The notes below the pieces were generated by a model that searched no databases, was not told the origin of the DNA, and saw only the letters and a list, made by a program, of their open reading frames with translations. From Chondrus crispus (taxonomy: Eukaryota > Rhodophyta > Florideophyceae > Gigartinales > Gigartinaceae): 64,000 nt of DNA. A program made the position numbers and the translations under genes. The stretch is taken from contig NW_005179098.1 in the NCBI RefSeq assembly GCF_000350225.1, positions 1 through 64,000 of the forward strand. The letters are read 5' to 3'. Each line of letters opens with the position of its first letter. Position 1 is the stretch's first letter. This document shows, in pieces, positions 31,040 to 41,525 of this stretch.

Positions 31040-32943
31040 CTGTGTCCAATTCCTAAATTTCGGCCTGTAAAATATCATTGCCATGTCTATTAAGCCAAAA
31101 GCAAGCCCAGATTGTCGGAATTTGAGTAAGGTGGTGAGTAAATAAACACGAATTTAGTCACAGCTAATAGTACGAAAAGTGTGTTTTAGAATAAGGCTAG
31201 GAACGTAAACTTTCCTTACTTTTACGGGTCTGAGAGTCAACAACAGCACACCTTGAAATGACATATTCTCAAATTATCTGTGGCTTCTGCGGGCGGCGGA
31301 GCCCAAGGTACGAGTAAAAGCGAAGCCGTCTCGCGAAAGCGAGAGAAAGAACCGCCTGAAAGGCGGTTCTTAAGCTCAGTCTCCACGCCGAGACCAGATG
31401 TGTCGCGTGAGTTCCGCTTGTAGCGCTATATGTCTTTCTTCTCTCATTATAACCCCACTTCGCTCAAAGAGAGGTTCCAGAGTTGATCCTTCTCCAGTAC
31501 ATTCATGACTGTTCGTCGCCGTTATATCAGCAGTATCCCCCGCATCTGGAACACCCGTAAAAGCCTCCGCAAACTCTCCAACAAAATCTTCAGACTCCCC
31601 AACTTCATTTTGCCGAGACCTTTGCTCTCCCCGCTCCCACACATCAACTATCATGTTGTGAAGAACTACGCACACCTGAATTATTAGAATAATGAGCTCA
31701 TTGTTCCATTCATGGATTTCATGATGTAGTATTCCAAAACGACCCTGTAAAACACCGAAAAGCGCTCTATGTCTTTTCGGACACGCTCCTGCATCTTGGT
31801 ATAGATGCTTTCACTCTCGCTGAGTGGGGCATTGTTCGGCTTTGCGAAGATGCACGACGGCGGGTAGATTCCGTCCGATAGCATGTACAGCAACCAGTGC
31901 CGTGTCAATCCATTCAACTTGAAACTTTCCGGAAGCTTCATCTTTCTTTTTCCGTTAAAGATATCAATGAAAAGAGGACTGTGACGTAAAACTGTTAGAT
32001 CATTACTCGTACCACACCTACCCGCAAATTAATGCCAACAATATAGAGAACTATCGCAAAGAGCTTTGCAACCTGTTACGGCCAACTTTCCATCCTTGGG
32101 ATTATGATATTGTCCTTTGTATGCTACAGGACAGTTCTTCCAATGGAGATGCATACAGTCTACTGCACCAATGCAGCCCGGAAACCCTCTCGCGTCATAT
32201 TGCCTCACCACGATTCGCATTTTGACTCTGTCGGCTTGCAGTTGAGATTAACCGGCCCGAAGTGACGATATATGGCCTTCAATGTTACGATAAAACTTGT
32301 TTGTGAGATTCAACGGACACTTGGCCATGTCGTCCATTTAACGGAATGACAGGCCAGTGGCCAGCCGCCGCAGTGTCATCAGGATCTTTTGATGCGATGT
32401 GTGACCTGAGACACCGCAGAAATTCTTGCGCTGTTTGAGCTGCAGCTTTTCTCCTAGGAGCTCGTCACGTACAATGTGATAGAGCTCGAGAGGTATGCGG
32501 AAGACCTCGCGAAAACGATGGGATGGATAGACCGGATTGGAGTCAAGATAGTCTCCATACCATGAGCAGACGCCACAGTATATGGCTTGGGATCCTGGCC
32601 TCCGACCGCGAATGAGACCGCTGTCTTTGTTTTCTGAAAGGGAGAGAACAGCCGCAGTGACAGATTGAGCCGAGGCTGCGTGTTCCTCTGTGTCATCGTA
32701 GAGGGTGGATTCGGAACAGAGGGAGGAGGGCAAGAAAGATTGGCACATGGTAGAGCAAGCAGGTTTAGAAGTTGATAAATTGATACGCGTGCCGTCTAAG
32801 GGGATGATGAGAAGGTAGAACTAGAAGGGTAAGTTTTGTTCACACTACTTGGCACGCGTGATAGACATGCTATGACAATATTTATTCCACGTAGCCAGGT
32901 TGCCTGGGTAAGCTTGGTCAACTTGGAATTGGACTGGGCACGC

Positions 32944-32956
32944 TGATAGAGGTGCT
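32944..32956 (-). repeat. right inverted terminus of PIF element 2
   Basis: TGATAGAGGTGCT, the complement of the left terminus, followed by the TTA target copy and then the resumed host-element reading GSIECQH. Confidence 0.85.
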
Positions 32957-33929
32957 CTTAGGGAGCATTGAATGCCAACACTAGGAATGGGAAAGGTGTC
33001 CTATTGCATGGGCCGGACAATTCACGTGTAAAGGAAAGACACCCACTTTAGCAATGGAAGTTATTACGGATGGCGAGCTTCGGTTTTCGCATCTCTCGAT
33101 TGGTCACCCCGGTTGACTGAACGATGTCAACATTCTGTCAGACAACTACAATTCAAAGGATCTTATCTAGGCAGTTTCCCAGGCGCATCGCCCATGTAAT
33201 TAATAGTAAGATACGCGATCTACCGCACTACCTGCCAGATGGAATCTATCCGTCCTGGTCAATATTCGTGAAACGTACAAAGGGCTTTACTGAGCGCAAG
33301 CTGAAGCGAGTTTCGCAGCTGCAAGAGGCTGTCAGAGAAGACGTTGAAGGCGCTTTTTGTGTCGTAGTAGCGTCATTTCTCGTTGTGAAGCGCCCATGTC
33401 GCATGGGGTGCAAGGATTATGCAATGGATATCTTACGTACTTGCGTTATACTGCATAACATGATTCGTGATGCGCGAAGCTACATTTGAAACATACCGCT
33501 TTACGCCCGCGCTACATCTAGTGAACCGGTCGCGAGCACTAGGCAGTTTGAACCAGATGCCGAAGTGAACTTTAAGTGGGAAAAATCATATTCGATCTCA
33601 TCTACTGCTGTGCCTGGCACATGGGCCGCTCTGGCTGCAAGGAGGCAACTGGAATCCCAGGACGGTGTGGCGTACGAGCAACTGCGTGTCAACTTGGTAA
33701 GCACATACACTGTTGGAAGTTTTCAATTGCTTCTGCTGGGCTTACTTGATGACTAAACGTCAGATGTTCGTCGTCTTGTTCAGTAGAAGGCAGGACCCTC
33801 TTCCATGGTCACTGCACTATAGTGGCTGCAACAATAAGATCAAGGATCTGAAGTGGATTGGATCATTCGAAATAGATCAGAAAATTGGATCAATTGACAG
33901 AGAAAATTGGATCAATTGGAAATAATCTG

Positions 33930-34125
33930 GATTGTTCTAGAAACTTCTACATTCAGATATTCCCAAGAATTCCAGAAGACTCTCGATTGTTCTAGAAACT
34001 TCTTGAGTAAGATGTCCCATAGTATTCTGGAAGACTTGTGATTTTTATGTGGATGATTTGCAACTTTAGTTTATCCTTTGTTTTTAGTACCATTTGAGGT
34101 GGTACGAAAGTCTATAAAACGGGAC
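33930..34125 (+). promoter_or_regulatory. heat-shock-element-like array with TATA box
   Basis: Four sites fit nTTCnnGAAnnTTCn or a close variant: TTCTAGAAACTTC at 33935 and again at 33990 (three perfect modules each), TTCCAGAAGACTC at 33970 and TTCTGGAAGACTT at 34025. TATAAAA lies at 34113-34119 and is followed by an AC-rich stretch like a short 5' leader. No gene follows; a solo LTR sits at 34294. It may be part of an LTR promoter or a stranded heat-shock gene promoter. The site pattern is read directly; function is inference. Confidence 0.6.
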
Positions 34126-34293
34126 CTAAGTTAGACGAGTTGGGGAACTTGCCACCTCAACGCAACCTACAACTTTCAAGAACACTACTATCTACGTTCA
34201 ACCTATCTCGTCTACAGTACTACGTGTCGCCGTTGTAAGCGGCGCTCTTCATTAGCCGCGCTAGCCTGTGCGGATCATCGCAGTGACGGTCGC

Positions 34294-34922
34294 TGTTGCA
34301 TAAACCCACCCAACAGCGGATGATGTATGCTCAGTCCTTGCAGAGACTCCCGATAGACGGGAAGACGGGATGGGGTGATCACCTGCTTACGGGACCGGGG
34401 ACGGGCCCGGTAGCGGTGTGGTAGAGCAGATCGGGGTAGGACGCGGGCACGCACGAGCGGATCGGTGCCTCGACGCCCCGGAGCAGCGCTGGGTGACATA
34501 CCAGCACTGATGGGCGGAGGCGGATCCCGGCTCGCTCGCGTGCCGGCGCCTCCCGGCCCGTGTGGTTCCTTTCTAACGCGCGCGCTGCGGAGTCGCTCTA
34601 GTTAGAAAATAAGGGGGAGGTTAGGTCGGCGGTGGAGGGTCGTGACCAAGCTTCCTAGTTGCCCTCCGCCGCTGTCCCCTCGTAGTACCTAATATACAAG
34701 GTGGAGTTATCATATTATACTGCAGCACCGAGCTACTATACTGTAGTGTATCGTATTACGGTAGCCGGCGCGGTCGTGCCGCGCTGTAAGGCTGTCAGCC
34801 AACGGGGCTGACAGCACACGTGTCGTACACGTGTAGACCGGTAGAGCTTCGAGCTCTACAGTAGCTAATCTGACTCTTAATCTAATTCCAAATTAAATCC
34901 CTAAGAGGAGAGTTATACTACA
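34294..34922 (+). repeat. solo LTR, 629 bp, with 5-bp target duplication
   Basis: Starts TGTTGCATAAAC, ends TTATACTACA, and is flanked on both sides by GTCGC. It shares long blocks with 38055-38683, including TGCCTCGACGCCCCGGAGCA and GGGCTGACAGCACACGTGT. It is therefore a retrotransposon LTR left after recombination. No internal domain lies next to it. Fossil; superfamily not determined, though a 5-bp duplication fits Ty3 or Copia types. Confidence 0.75.
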
Positions 34923-35209
34923 GTCGCCACCTATGAGCTTGCTCGGTAAAATGGTGATAACCAATGAGGCATGTCCCGCGGTAGATCGGGACGGGAGTAG
35001 AACAAAGCAGAAGTACGGCAGCCAACTGTAAAAGCACGGCATATTCGCCGAGGTGCGGACCCGGAATAGAACCAGCACCGGAAGGCGTTGTGTGCGAACA
35101 CACTAAAACGGGGAACCCGTGTCTGGGGAATAGTATCAAAACCGGGCGAAGCGCCCAGTAGCGGAGACTCCAGAATGGAACGAGAGGGACAGATGTCAGG
35201 AGCACCACA
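34923..35209. other. no gene seen
   Basis: Short stretch between the solo LTR and the 39-bp repeat family; nothing recognised. Confidence 0.5.
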
Positions 35210-35579
35210 AAGGCTAGAGGCTTGTCGTAGCCCGCGACATAATTATGTTGCGAGCTACGACAAGCCTCTAGCCTTTTAGATTTTTAACAATCGTCAAAAT
35301 ATGTGGAGAGAGAAATGGGTCGTGTGACAGAAATAAACCTAGGCTAGAGGCTATTCTTAGCCCGCGTAGTCGCAACGAGAGAGGGAAAAGGGAAAACAAT
35401 TGAATCCCGAGTGACAAAGTAACGCCTAGGCTAAAGACAAGTCTTAGCCCGCGTAGTCGCAACAACGGAGGAAAGGAGAAGGAAAATTTAAAGGCAATAG
35501 AGGCCGGGGGAACGTCACAAGACAGATCCCGACAATGTCGTCTAAGCCAGAGGCTTGTTTTGACCTGCGGTGTCGCACC
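35210..35579. repeat. 39-bp repeat family with a perfect hairpin
   Basis: A perfect inverted repeat (35210-35231 against 35254-35275, 22-bp arms, 22-bp loop) has arms beginning AAGGCTAGAGGCTTGTCG. The same word recurs in direct orientation at 35338-35376, 35425-35463 and 35541-35579, each 39 bp: CCTAGGCTA..., then ...TTAGCCCGCGTAGTCGCAAC in two copies and a diverged version in the last. Spacing is 87 and 116 bp. No coding frame explains it. Confidence 0.85.
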
Positions 35580-35999
35580 TGCGAAGGAAATCCGTTCCTA
35601 AAATATCCTTGACTGCTTTCTGTCATTGCTCGGCGCCATAGATTAAATAAGCGAGGTCACGGGGTCTTGGAAACCGTTCATTCTACTGTAATACTTTACT
35701 CCGCTATGAAATAAACTGTAATGTGCTATTAGTACTGTAACCGTGTGGTACCATGGTCAGTTTTTGGACATAATGAGGCTTCTACAATTTTCATAACCTA
35801 AACGAGTGATAGTACCACTTTCTCCAAAGTTCGCGGGAGCCAAAGTAACAAAAGCTCACTCAAACCGAAACATTGACACCAACGCACGCGGAAACTGACG
35901 CCATTGGCATGTCTGGCCTACTGCTATTGCCATAATGCGACATGAGACCTGTCGCAACATACTTTGAGACCAAAATCGCTGTTTCATCCGGTAATATAG
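35580..35999. other. no gene seen
   Basis: Includes several ACTGTAAT/TACTGTA words (35690-35740). Nothing else recognised. Confidence 0.5.
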
Positions 36000-36370
36000 T
36001 GCTCAATCGCGCCCTAAAGCACCCCATACCATCACATTCCACAACGCTATTCACGAAGCTCTGTTCGGGAATATCAGTAATGAGTTTGCTCCCTCCGTCT
36101 CTGCAAAAAATCATGACATCCCTGTCATGAATGCCTGGAGGGCATATGCCAAATGGCTTCAGTCGCCACCAGAGAGCCAACCAACATCGCCAATAGACAT
36201 CACGTTTCCCATATCCTCGCCCGGAAGACCACCGCATTTCACTGAAGAACAAGAAAATTTAATTTCAGAGGCGGCGATTCACTTTTCCAGCATGAATACA
36301 CCGCTTACAAAGTTTAGACTTCGTCAGCTAGCAGGGCATGTCATGAATTCCCATCAAAATTCTCCGGCCA
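36000..36370 (+). mobile_element. pogo/Tc5-like transposase DNA-binding fragment
   Basis: A stop-free frame of about 125 codons reads AQSRPKAPHTITFHNAIHEA, FGNISNEFAPSVSAKNHDIP, VMNAWRAYAKWLQSPPE, then GRPPHFTEEQENLISEAAI and PLTKFRLRQLAGHVMN. The GRPPxFT...L...DxRxLA layout is that of the CENP-B/Tc5 helix-turn-helix domain of pogo-type transposases. The catalytic domain is absent; the fragment ends where an LTR-like repeat begins. Assignment is tentative. Confidence 0.4.
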
Positions 36371-36403
36371 TGATATTGCCATCTGTCGTGCACCACGGCC
36401 ACG

Positions 36404-36984
36404 TGTGGTGGGCCGTGGGCACAGCGACGCGCGTTCGGACGCGTAAGGAAACTCGGGAGACCACCCGGTGGATGACCGGAACCGGGATCCGGGCGCGGCT
36501 TGCGCTGTAGAAAAGTAGCAAGGTAGTCAGCAATAAAAGGGGTGGAACCAAGGGAAAAACAGAGCTAGCGGAACGGACGGCGCAGTACTTAACGTAGGTC
36601 TCGCGCGGGGAAGGCAGTTGGGATTCTAGGGTTGTAGATGGCTCGGTCGGTATGGGCGAGCCAGTAGCAAGTCGAGGCTACAACCTAGAATCTAGAAACC
36701 AAGGTAAAAGACCCGAGGTTTCGTGCCTCTTTACTTTGACCCTCGGGTTGACTATATAGTCCCCGTCGCCGTAATGGCGAAGCTAATTTAAAGTATAAAT
36801 TAGAATAACTAGAATGTACGGGTGTAGCCCCGAGGGGTGGCGGAGGGATCACAGGTGTCCACGGGTGGGGTGTCAAAATAGACAGGGCTTTCCACGTGTA
36901 CCCGTGGTACACGTGGTAGCCATGCGCGCGATTTTGGGAGGGATAGGGATAGCTGTCCCTCGGCCGAGTATAGTGCACTACAGA
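36404..36984 (+). repeat. possible solo LTR, another family
   Basis: Begins TGTGGTGGGCCGTGGGCAC and ends GTGCACTACA. It contains an AT-rich ACTATATAGTC segment and several small palindromes. No flanking duplication and no second copy were seen, so the boundaries are guesses. Fossil. Confidence 0.3.
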
Positions 36985-38054
36985 TCCCCCTTCTTAGAGA
37001 ATCAGGCGTCCCCGCGTTTAGATACTGTAGAAAATATCGCCAGATTACCGGGAACGCTGGAGATGAGGTCATGTGCGAGGGGTGGCGCTATAGCGGGGTT
37101 GGTGCATCAGCGAACGAGGGCAGACCCATTGCGTGCGTTCTGCAAGCCGGAGTATTGGAGCCGGTGATCGCCAGTGTTCCAACTTTCCATTCACCCCTGC
37201 CTCCGTGTTTCCAACTTCCTTCTGTTGGTCCTTTGTTATTGGCCCCGCTGATACTGTGTGCAGACCCAAAAAACATTTGATGTCGAGGAGGCGCCTTGGC
37301 GGGGACGGCACGGCGACGATGTCGTAAAACGTGCCGCGCTCGACCCGCTTGGGGTGGCGGGAGCTACGACACGTCGTACTGTAGTTCGAAGCGTGCGAGA
37401 CGCGACAAGTGCTGTGCACACGTGTAGTAAGAACCACAAAACAAGACAGAAGGGAGTTCGGTAGCTGTTTGGTAGAGGTTTTGGTAGAGCGGTGTGGGTT
37501 CGACACAATGATGCCACGAAAGGCAGATCGACGTCCTCGACGTGGTAACTCGACGCCGGGCGGAGGCGACGTCGTCACTGAAGACGAATCCGGGCGCAAT
37601 GCGTAGCGCTCGTCGTGCGTTACCCCTGCGGTGGGTACTTCTCGTTGTACTCGATGTACTGAAGGAAAGGCAAATCGTATTCATGCGAAAGACTTAGGCA
37701 CAAAACCAAGGGACAAAGAGGTCGGCCCTCGAGATGAGGCCACCGGTGATCGATGGTCCCCTCGACTCCTTCCCCTTCCCTACTTTATTATATCTACTAC
37801 AGTAGTCCCCGCTCTTACAGTGCCAGACTGTAACGTGTATCAGTACGACTACACGTCGGGCAGTAACGGTCCTGCACTTGGGCGCCAGCGATGTACGCCG
37901 GTATCATACATTAGACGGTATGATTCGAGTACGGTACGTACACGGAGGTGAATTGCGCTGCCCAACTTACCGGGCGATAAGGTAATTACCTTTCGAATTG
38001 GGAATTAACCAATGCGGTCCTTGTCATACACCATCGGGTGTTCGAGTACAGTAT
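36985..38054. other. no gene seen
   Basis: GC-rich repeat-zone DNA with overlapping frames on both strands of Arg/Pro-rich composition. It may include leader or internal remains of LTR elements, but no retroelement domain is readable. Confidence 0.4.
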
Positions 38055-38683
38055 TGTCGCATAAACACCCCACACCCGGCGGAGGGGGTGTTTGCGATGT
38101 TCGGCAGAAGACCCCGGATCGGCGTACCGAGGGTCTTGAACCAACCAACGCCACCGGAAGCGGGCCGGTAGCGGGTGGTAGATTGTGGTCGGCGGGGACG
38201 CGCGCGTAGGCGAGTGGATCGACGCCTCGACGCCCCGGAGCAGTACCGGTTGACGATCCGGTACTGACGGGCGGAGGCGGATCGCAGCTCGCCGCGGTGT
38301 CGCGCGCGTCCACTACCCGCTCGGTGGTAACTACTCGCGGAACGGCGGTGTGAGTAGAGTAAGCTGGGTGGTCGACCGTCGGTGGAGGGTTACCTAGCTT
38401 GGTCCCCTCCGCCGGCGGTCGCTCCCTATATTTATTGTACAAGTTAATTAACCGTCTACAGTACAGTACGGACTGTACTGTAGTAGGCTTACTGTAGACA
38501 GTGCGGGCCGGCCCGCACTGTAACGCTGTCAGCCGTCGGGGCTGACAGCACACGTGTGCTACACGTGTGCGTGCGCGCGCGCTGTAAAGTATGCGCGCGC
38601 GCACGCTGTAAGGTCCGTACCTTTCAGCGTTAGATCTAATTCTAAATCTAATATATAGTACAATAGTCGGCGGTTATGCTACA
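38055..38683 (+). repeat. solo LTR, 629 bp, sister of 34294-34922
   Basis: Starts TGTCGCATAAAC and ends TTATGCTACA; same length as, and collinear with, the copy at 34294. It contains long purine/pyrimidine alternations (CGTGCGCGCGCGC) near 38570-38615. No target duplication is visible at its ends. Fossil. Confidence 0.65.
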
Positions 38684-38720
38684 CGGCCCCCCCTTCAAGA
38701 GTGAACGTCTGCGTTCACTT
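38684..38720 (+). repeat. direct repeat with palindromic core, left copy
   Basis: GGCCCCCCCTTCAAG followed by AGTGAACGTCTGCGTTCACT. It begins at the first base after the solo LTR. A near-identical copy in the same orientation lies at 41111-41146. Confidence 0.85.
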
Positions 38721-41110
38721 GTGCGGGTAGGGGGGGTCTTGCGCCTTCATTGTCGTGATCTGCCTTGCTCTTGCTGCTCTACCCCGTGCTCATCCCAATT
38801 CGCTTGCTTCAACGCTCAAGCGCTTGTAACCTGCCCCGTAGTCTACCGAACTGCGACCAGGGGGTTGTTCCTGATCTCCTTACAGCGGCGTTCCTTCGCC
38901 ACACCGCGCTCCACGTCCTCGGGCTGCCTGCGGTTTCCTATTACTGCCTCTCCCTTCTGGAGTCCAGCCCTGTACGCTACCTTTGCGACTGAGCAACATA
39001 CGCGAGCAAATACGACGTGACATCAACGTAGTCCGCGGCGAGCTTATCCGTGTCAACTCTCGAACACCCATGCCGTTCCGGGTGAAACATCACCCCTCTC
39101 CTTGTACGGGGCTTCGGTGCAGCGGGCGACGACGCTTTCGAGAATTTGGTTGTCGCGCTACGCCCTTCGAGCAGAGATCGAAGAGTGACCCGTGACGTCG
39201 TGCAAATGGAGCGCGACGTCACCCCTAGAACTCTTCAGCATCGTGGTGTCCGTGCGCTATTAATTGCGCAAAGCGTCTGGCGAAACGGGTTCCGAATGCC
39301 CCACTCCTCTTCGCTTCCGCGCTTCCAATTCTTTCTTACATAGCTTCCTCCGAAAGGCTGCGTGGGCCCTCCTCTCTGCCTCTTTCGTAGCCCCACATTT
39401 CCCCTTCATCATGCTGCGAAGAGCATGATCCACCTCCTTCGCACGTTCCCCTTCTATGTCCCTAACGCGCAACTCTGTGAAATTGTTGATGATAATGTCG
39501 AGCTCTGCACTCAGCAGCGCCAACCCTCATTCATCCATCTGGGGGGGGCACACAGTTGGGCTACTGTCATTGCAAGGTACTCGTTGCGTGCCGTATGTAC
39601 CACAGCGGTGGGCGTCTCAACACGGTCTGCAAGGCGCGTGTTCACTGCAGCCTTCACAGCAAGCCCGCACTCTCCCGCGTACTTGCGGAACGTCTCTGCG
39701 CGAGCCGCCTCCGATGAGTTCCGCCGCCCCTCTGACACAATAAACGAACCTACCCTCTTTCCTTTTCACATCACTCCTTCCTTCCTTATCCGTTCCCCCG
39801 GGGACCTGGAGTCGTCCGCTTGATACCCATACCGACGAACGGGGACGTCGGCGTATCGCACGATTTATTTCCTAACTGCTGGCGGATCCTTGTGTCGATG
39901 CGTCCTCAATCATTGGCGGTCCATCGCGACTTCTGCCATACGTGATAGCGTCGGGTTCGTGCAGCCAGTTGGGCGGGGAAGGCTGTCTGCTGTAGCTGGT
40001 CCCTCGGCGGCTTCCTGGAGGACGCCAGAGAGGGGGCGGAAATCGTTGCCGTCGTCGTCTATAGCGGGGGAGGGGCGTAGCGCTGTGCCGACCGCACGGA
40101 GCGGGCGCGAGGCGTACCGGCACGCACGCGCGCTACTGTCCAGCGCTGCACGTGCGCGACAAACCCTTGTCATTAGTCAAATTGCCAAAAAAATCGTGCA
40201 AATTAATTTTCCCGCGAAAATATTTTTGCCAAAAAATTAACAGCAATGCTCATGATGGGAGTGCGGTCGGTCATGCGCCAGGCAAAATGCTTTTCGCGTG
40301 GGCTGCGCGTTCGTGGAATTTCCCCCAGCTCATCAGCTTCGGCCTTTCTGCCGCACTACGGATGGCATTCCTCTCTCCCCATCGGGTGAGCGTACCGCTC
40401 CTTGCGGCTCGTCGGAGCTGGGCGCGGGTCTGTTGTCGGTACCCCCTCCCTCTGCGGTCGTCGTAGTTCTACACCGCCACTGCCCATCGCGAACATCAGC
40501 CGCGATGCTCACTCTCACACGTCGCATTCAGCTTCCGCAGAGGGGCCACTGGGTCGTGCGGCGGGGAGGTCCGCGTATTCGAGTTGTGTTGGGTTCTCGT
40601 GGGGGAGTTGACGTGGACGATTGCCCTCTGTTTCTACGACGGCGTCGTTGCCAACGTTGGTCGCCGGTTCGTGAGAGCGAGCTGTGAAGGGATGATGCGG
40701 GCAGAACGCTCGGCTAATTCTCCACTTCGGTATGGGGGCGAGTGTCGGGCGATTTTCGATTGCTTTTGGCCCACGTGTGCTGGACGCGCACGTAACGCAC
40801 GTGCTGTCCGCCGTCCGGTGTCATTTTCTACCGTTAATTTTTCGATATTCTAGGGGGACGGTGGCGGTTTGGTGGCGATACCGGCTTCTGAGGCCCGAGC
40901 AGACAGTTCCTTTTCGCTTGCACATCGGATCTCGGATCCCGTGTGCACTTGTCGCTTCCCATGCGCATCCACTTAACAAGTGCATGCGGTCGCTGCGCGC
41001 CTGGTCCTTTTCCTCAGGGGTCTGCCCCTCGTTGTGTCCTTCCGTAGACCCCCGCCCTTTCCGACCGCGAAGGGGGGGGTTAATTTATCCTGTCGACGGA
41101 GCGGTCGAGG
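38721..41110. other. block between direct repeats, no gene recognised
   Basis: 2.4 kb of GC-rich DNA. The best minus-strand frame, 39260-39523 (87 codons; LRVRDIEGERAKEVDHAL and AFRRKLCKKELEARKRRG), has the Lys/Glu/Arg character of a real helical protein but matches nothing I know. Neighbouring minus frames at 39511-39738 and 38977-39222 could be further pieces of one decayed gene. Confidence 0.4.
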
Positions 41111-41146
41111 GGCCCCCTCCTTAAGAGTGAACGTCCGCGTTCACTT
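41111..41146 (+). repeat. direct repeat with palindromic core, right copy
   Basis: GGCCCCCTCCTTAAG followed by AGTGAACGTCCGCGTTCACT, matching 38684-38720 with a few differences. Confidence 0.85.
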
Positions 41147-41184
41147 CGGAGTTGAGGTCCCTCCCCGTCCCTAGTAGAAAAATC

Positions 41185-41345
41185 AAAAGTTTTTGGAGCG
41201 TAATTTGAGGGCAATTTGCTTATTGGTGCCATGTACTGTAGAGCACGTGACGCGCACTCACCTTGCCCAATGAAAGCGCAATATGAGTGCACATTGCATG
41301 CACACGGAGTGTTGTACACTCCATGTGCATGCCAGCCACCCTGGA
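41185..41345. repeat. inverted-repeat-rich element related to 54940-55215
   Basis: Contains GAGTGCACATTGCATGC and ACACTCCATGTGCATG type inverted words. Read in reverse, it runs from a CACCAATA word to TTTTTCTACTAGGG. The 55-kb copy has CACCAATA and TTTTTCTTCTAGGG in the same order. Probably a small non-autonomous DNA element. Confidence 0.4.
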
Positions 41346-41525
41346 ATTACCCTCCGATCCGACACCCTAAACAGCATTGGAAACCCCGTTTTGGAACCAG
41401 CGTTTCGGGCCTGTACTTATTCTCTTTGCGTCCAATATGTATGTAAATGCAGTGCAATGCGAGCTCGGAGTGCTTCGTAACCGCTCCCATTTACATCGTT
41501 CTACTATCTGCATCCCCTAGTAAAC

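Larger units (their letters stand above)
31026..32957 (-). mobile_element. PIF/Harbinger-like element 2, nested in relic 3
   Basis: A 1.93-kb element with inverted ends (AGCACCTCTATCA and its complement). Its flanks are CTA on the left and TTA on the right, a 3-bp target duplication typical of Harbinger. Minus-strand transposase pieces: YPSHRFREVFRIPLELYHI and HQKILMTLRRLATGLSFR (32338-32748), GFPGCIGAVDCMHLHWKNC (32029-32220), LSDGIYPPSCIFAKP and QERVRKDIERF (31684-31941), and VVLHNMIVDVWERGEQ (31376-31675). The frames are broken in several places, so it is inactive, but the termini are well preserved. It is younger than its host element. Confidence 0.85.
30313..33720 (+). mobile_element. 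PIF/Harbinger-like transposase relic 3, split by an insertion
   Basis: The plus-strand N-terminal half (about 30480-31025) reads ISFERRFGVPRTVFDGVY, MSVLRYGHAYNAVDELLSV and ends SSGFPGCL. The second half resumes at 32958 with GSIECQH, a TAG where Trp is usual, then ERCPIAWAGQF, LAMEVITDGELRFSHLSIG, DGIYPSWSIFVKRTKG, QEAVREDVEGAF and TCVILHNMIRDA, ending near 33720 with LRVNLV. Removing 31026-32957 rejoins a normal PIF motif order, so this is one old element cut by a younger one. It also carries several stops and is dead. Confidence 0.82.
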
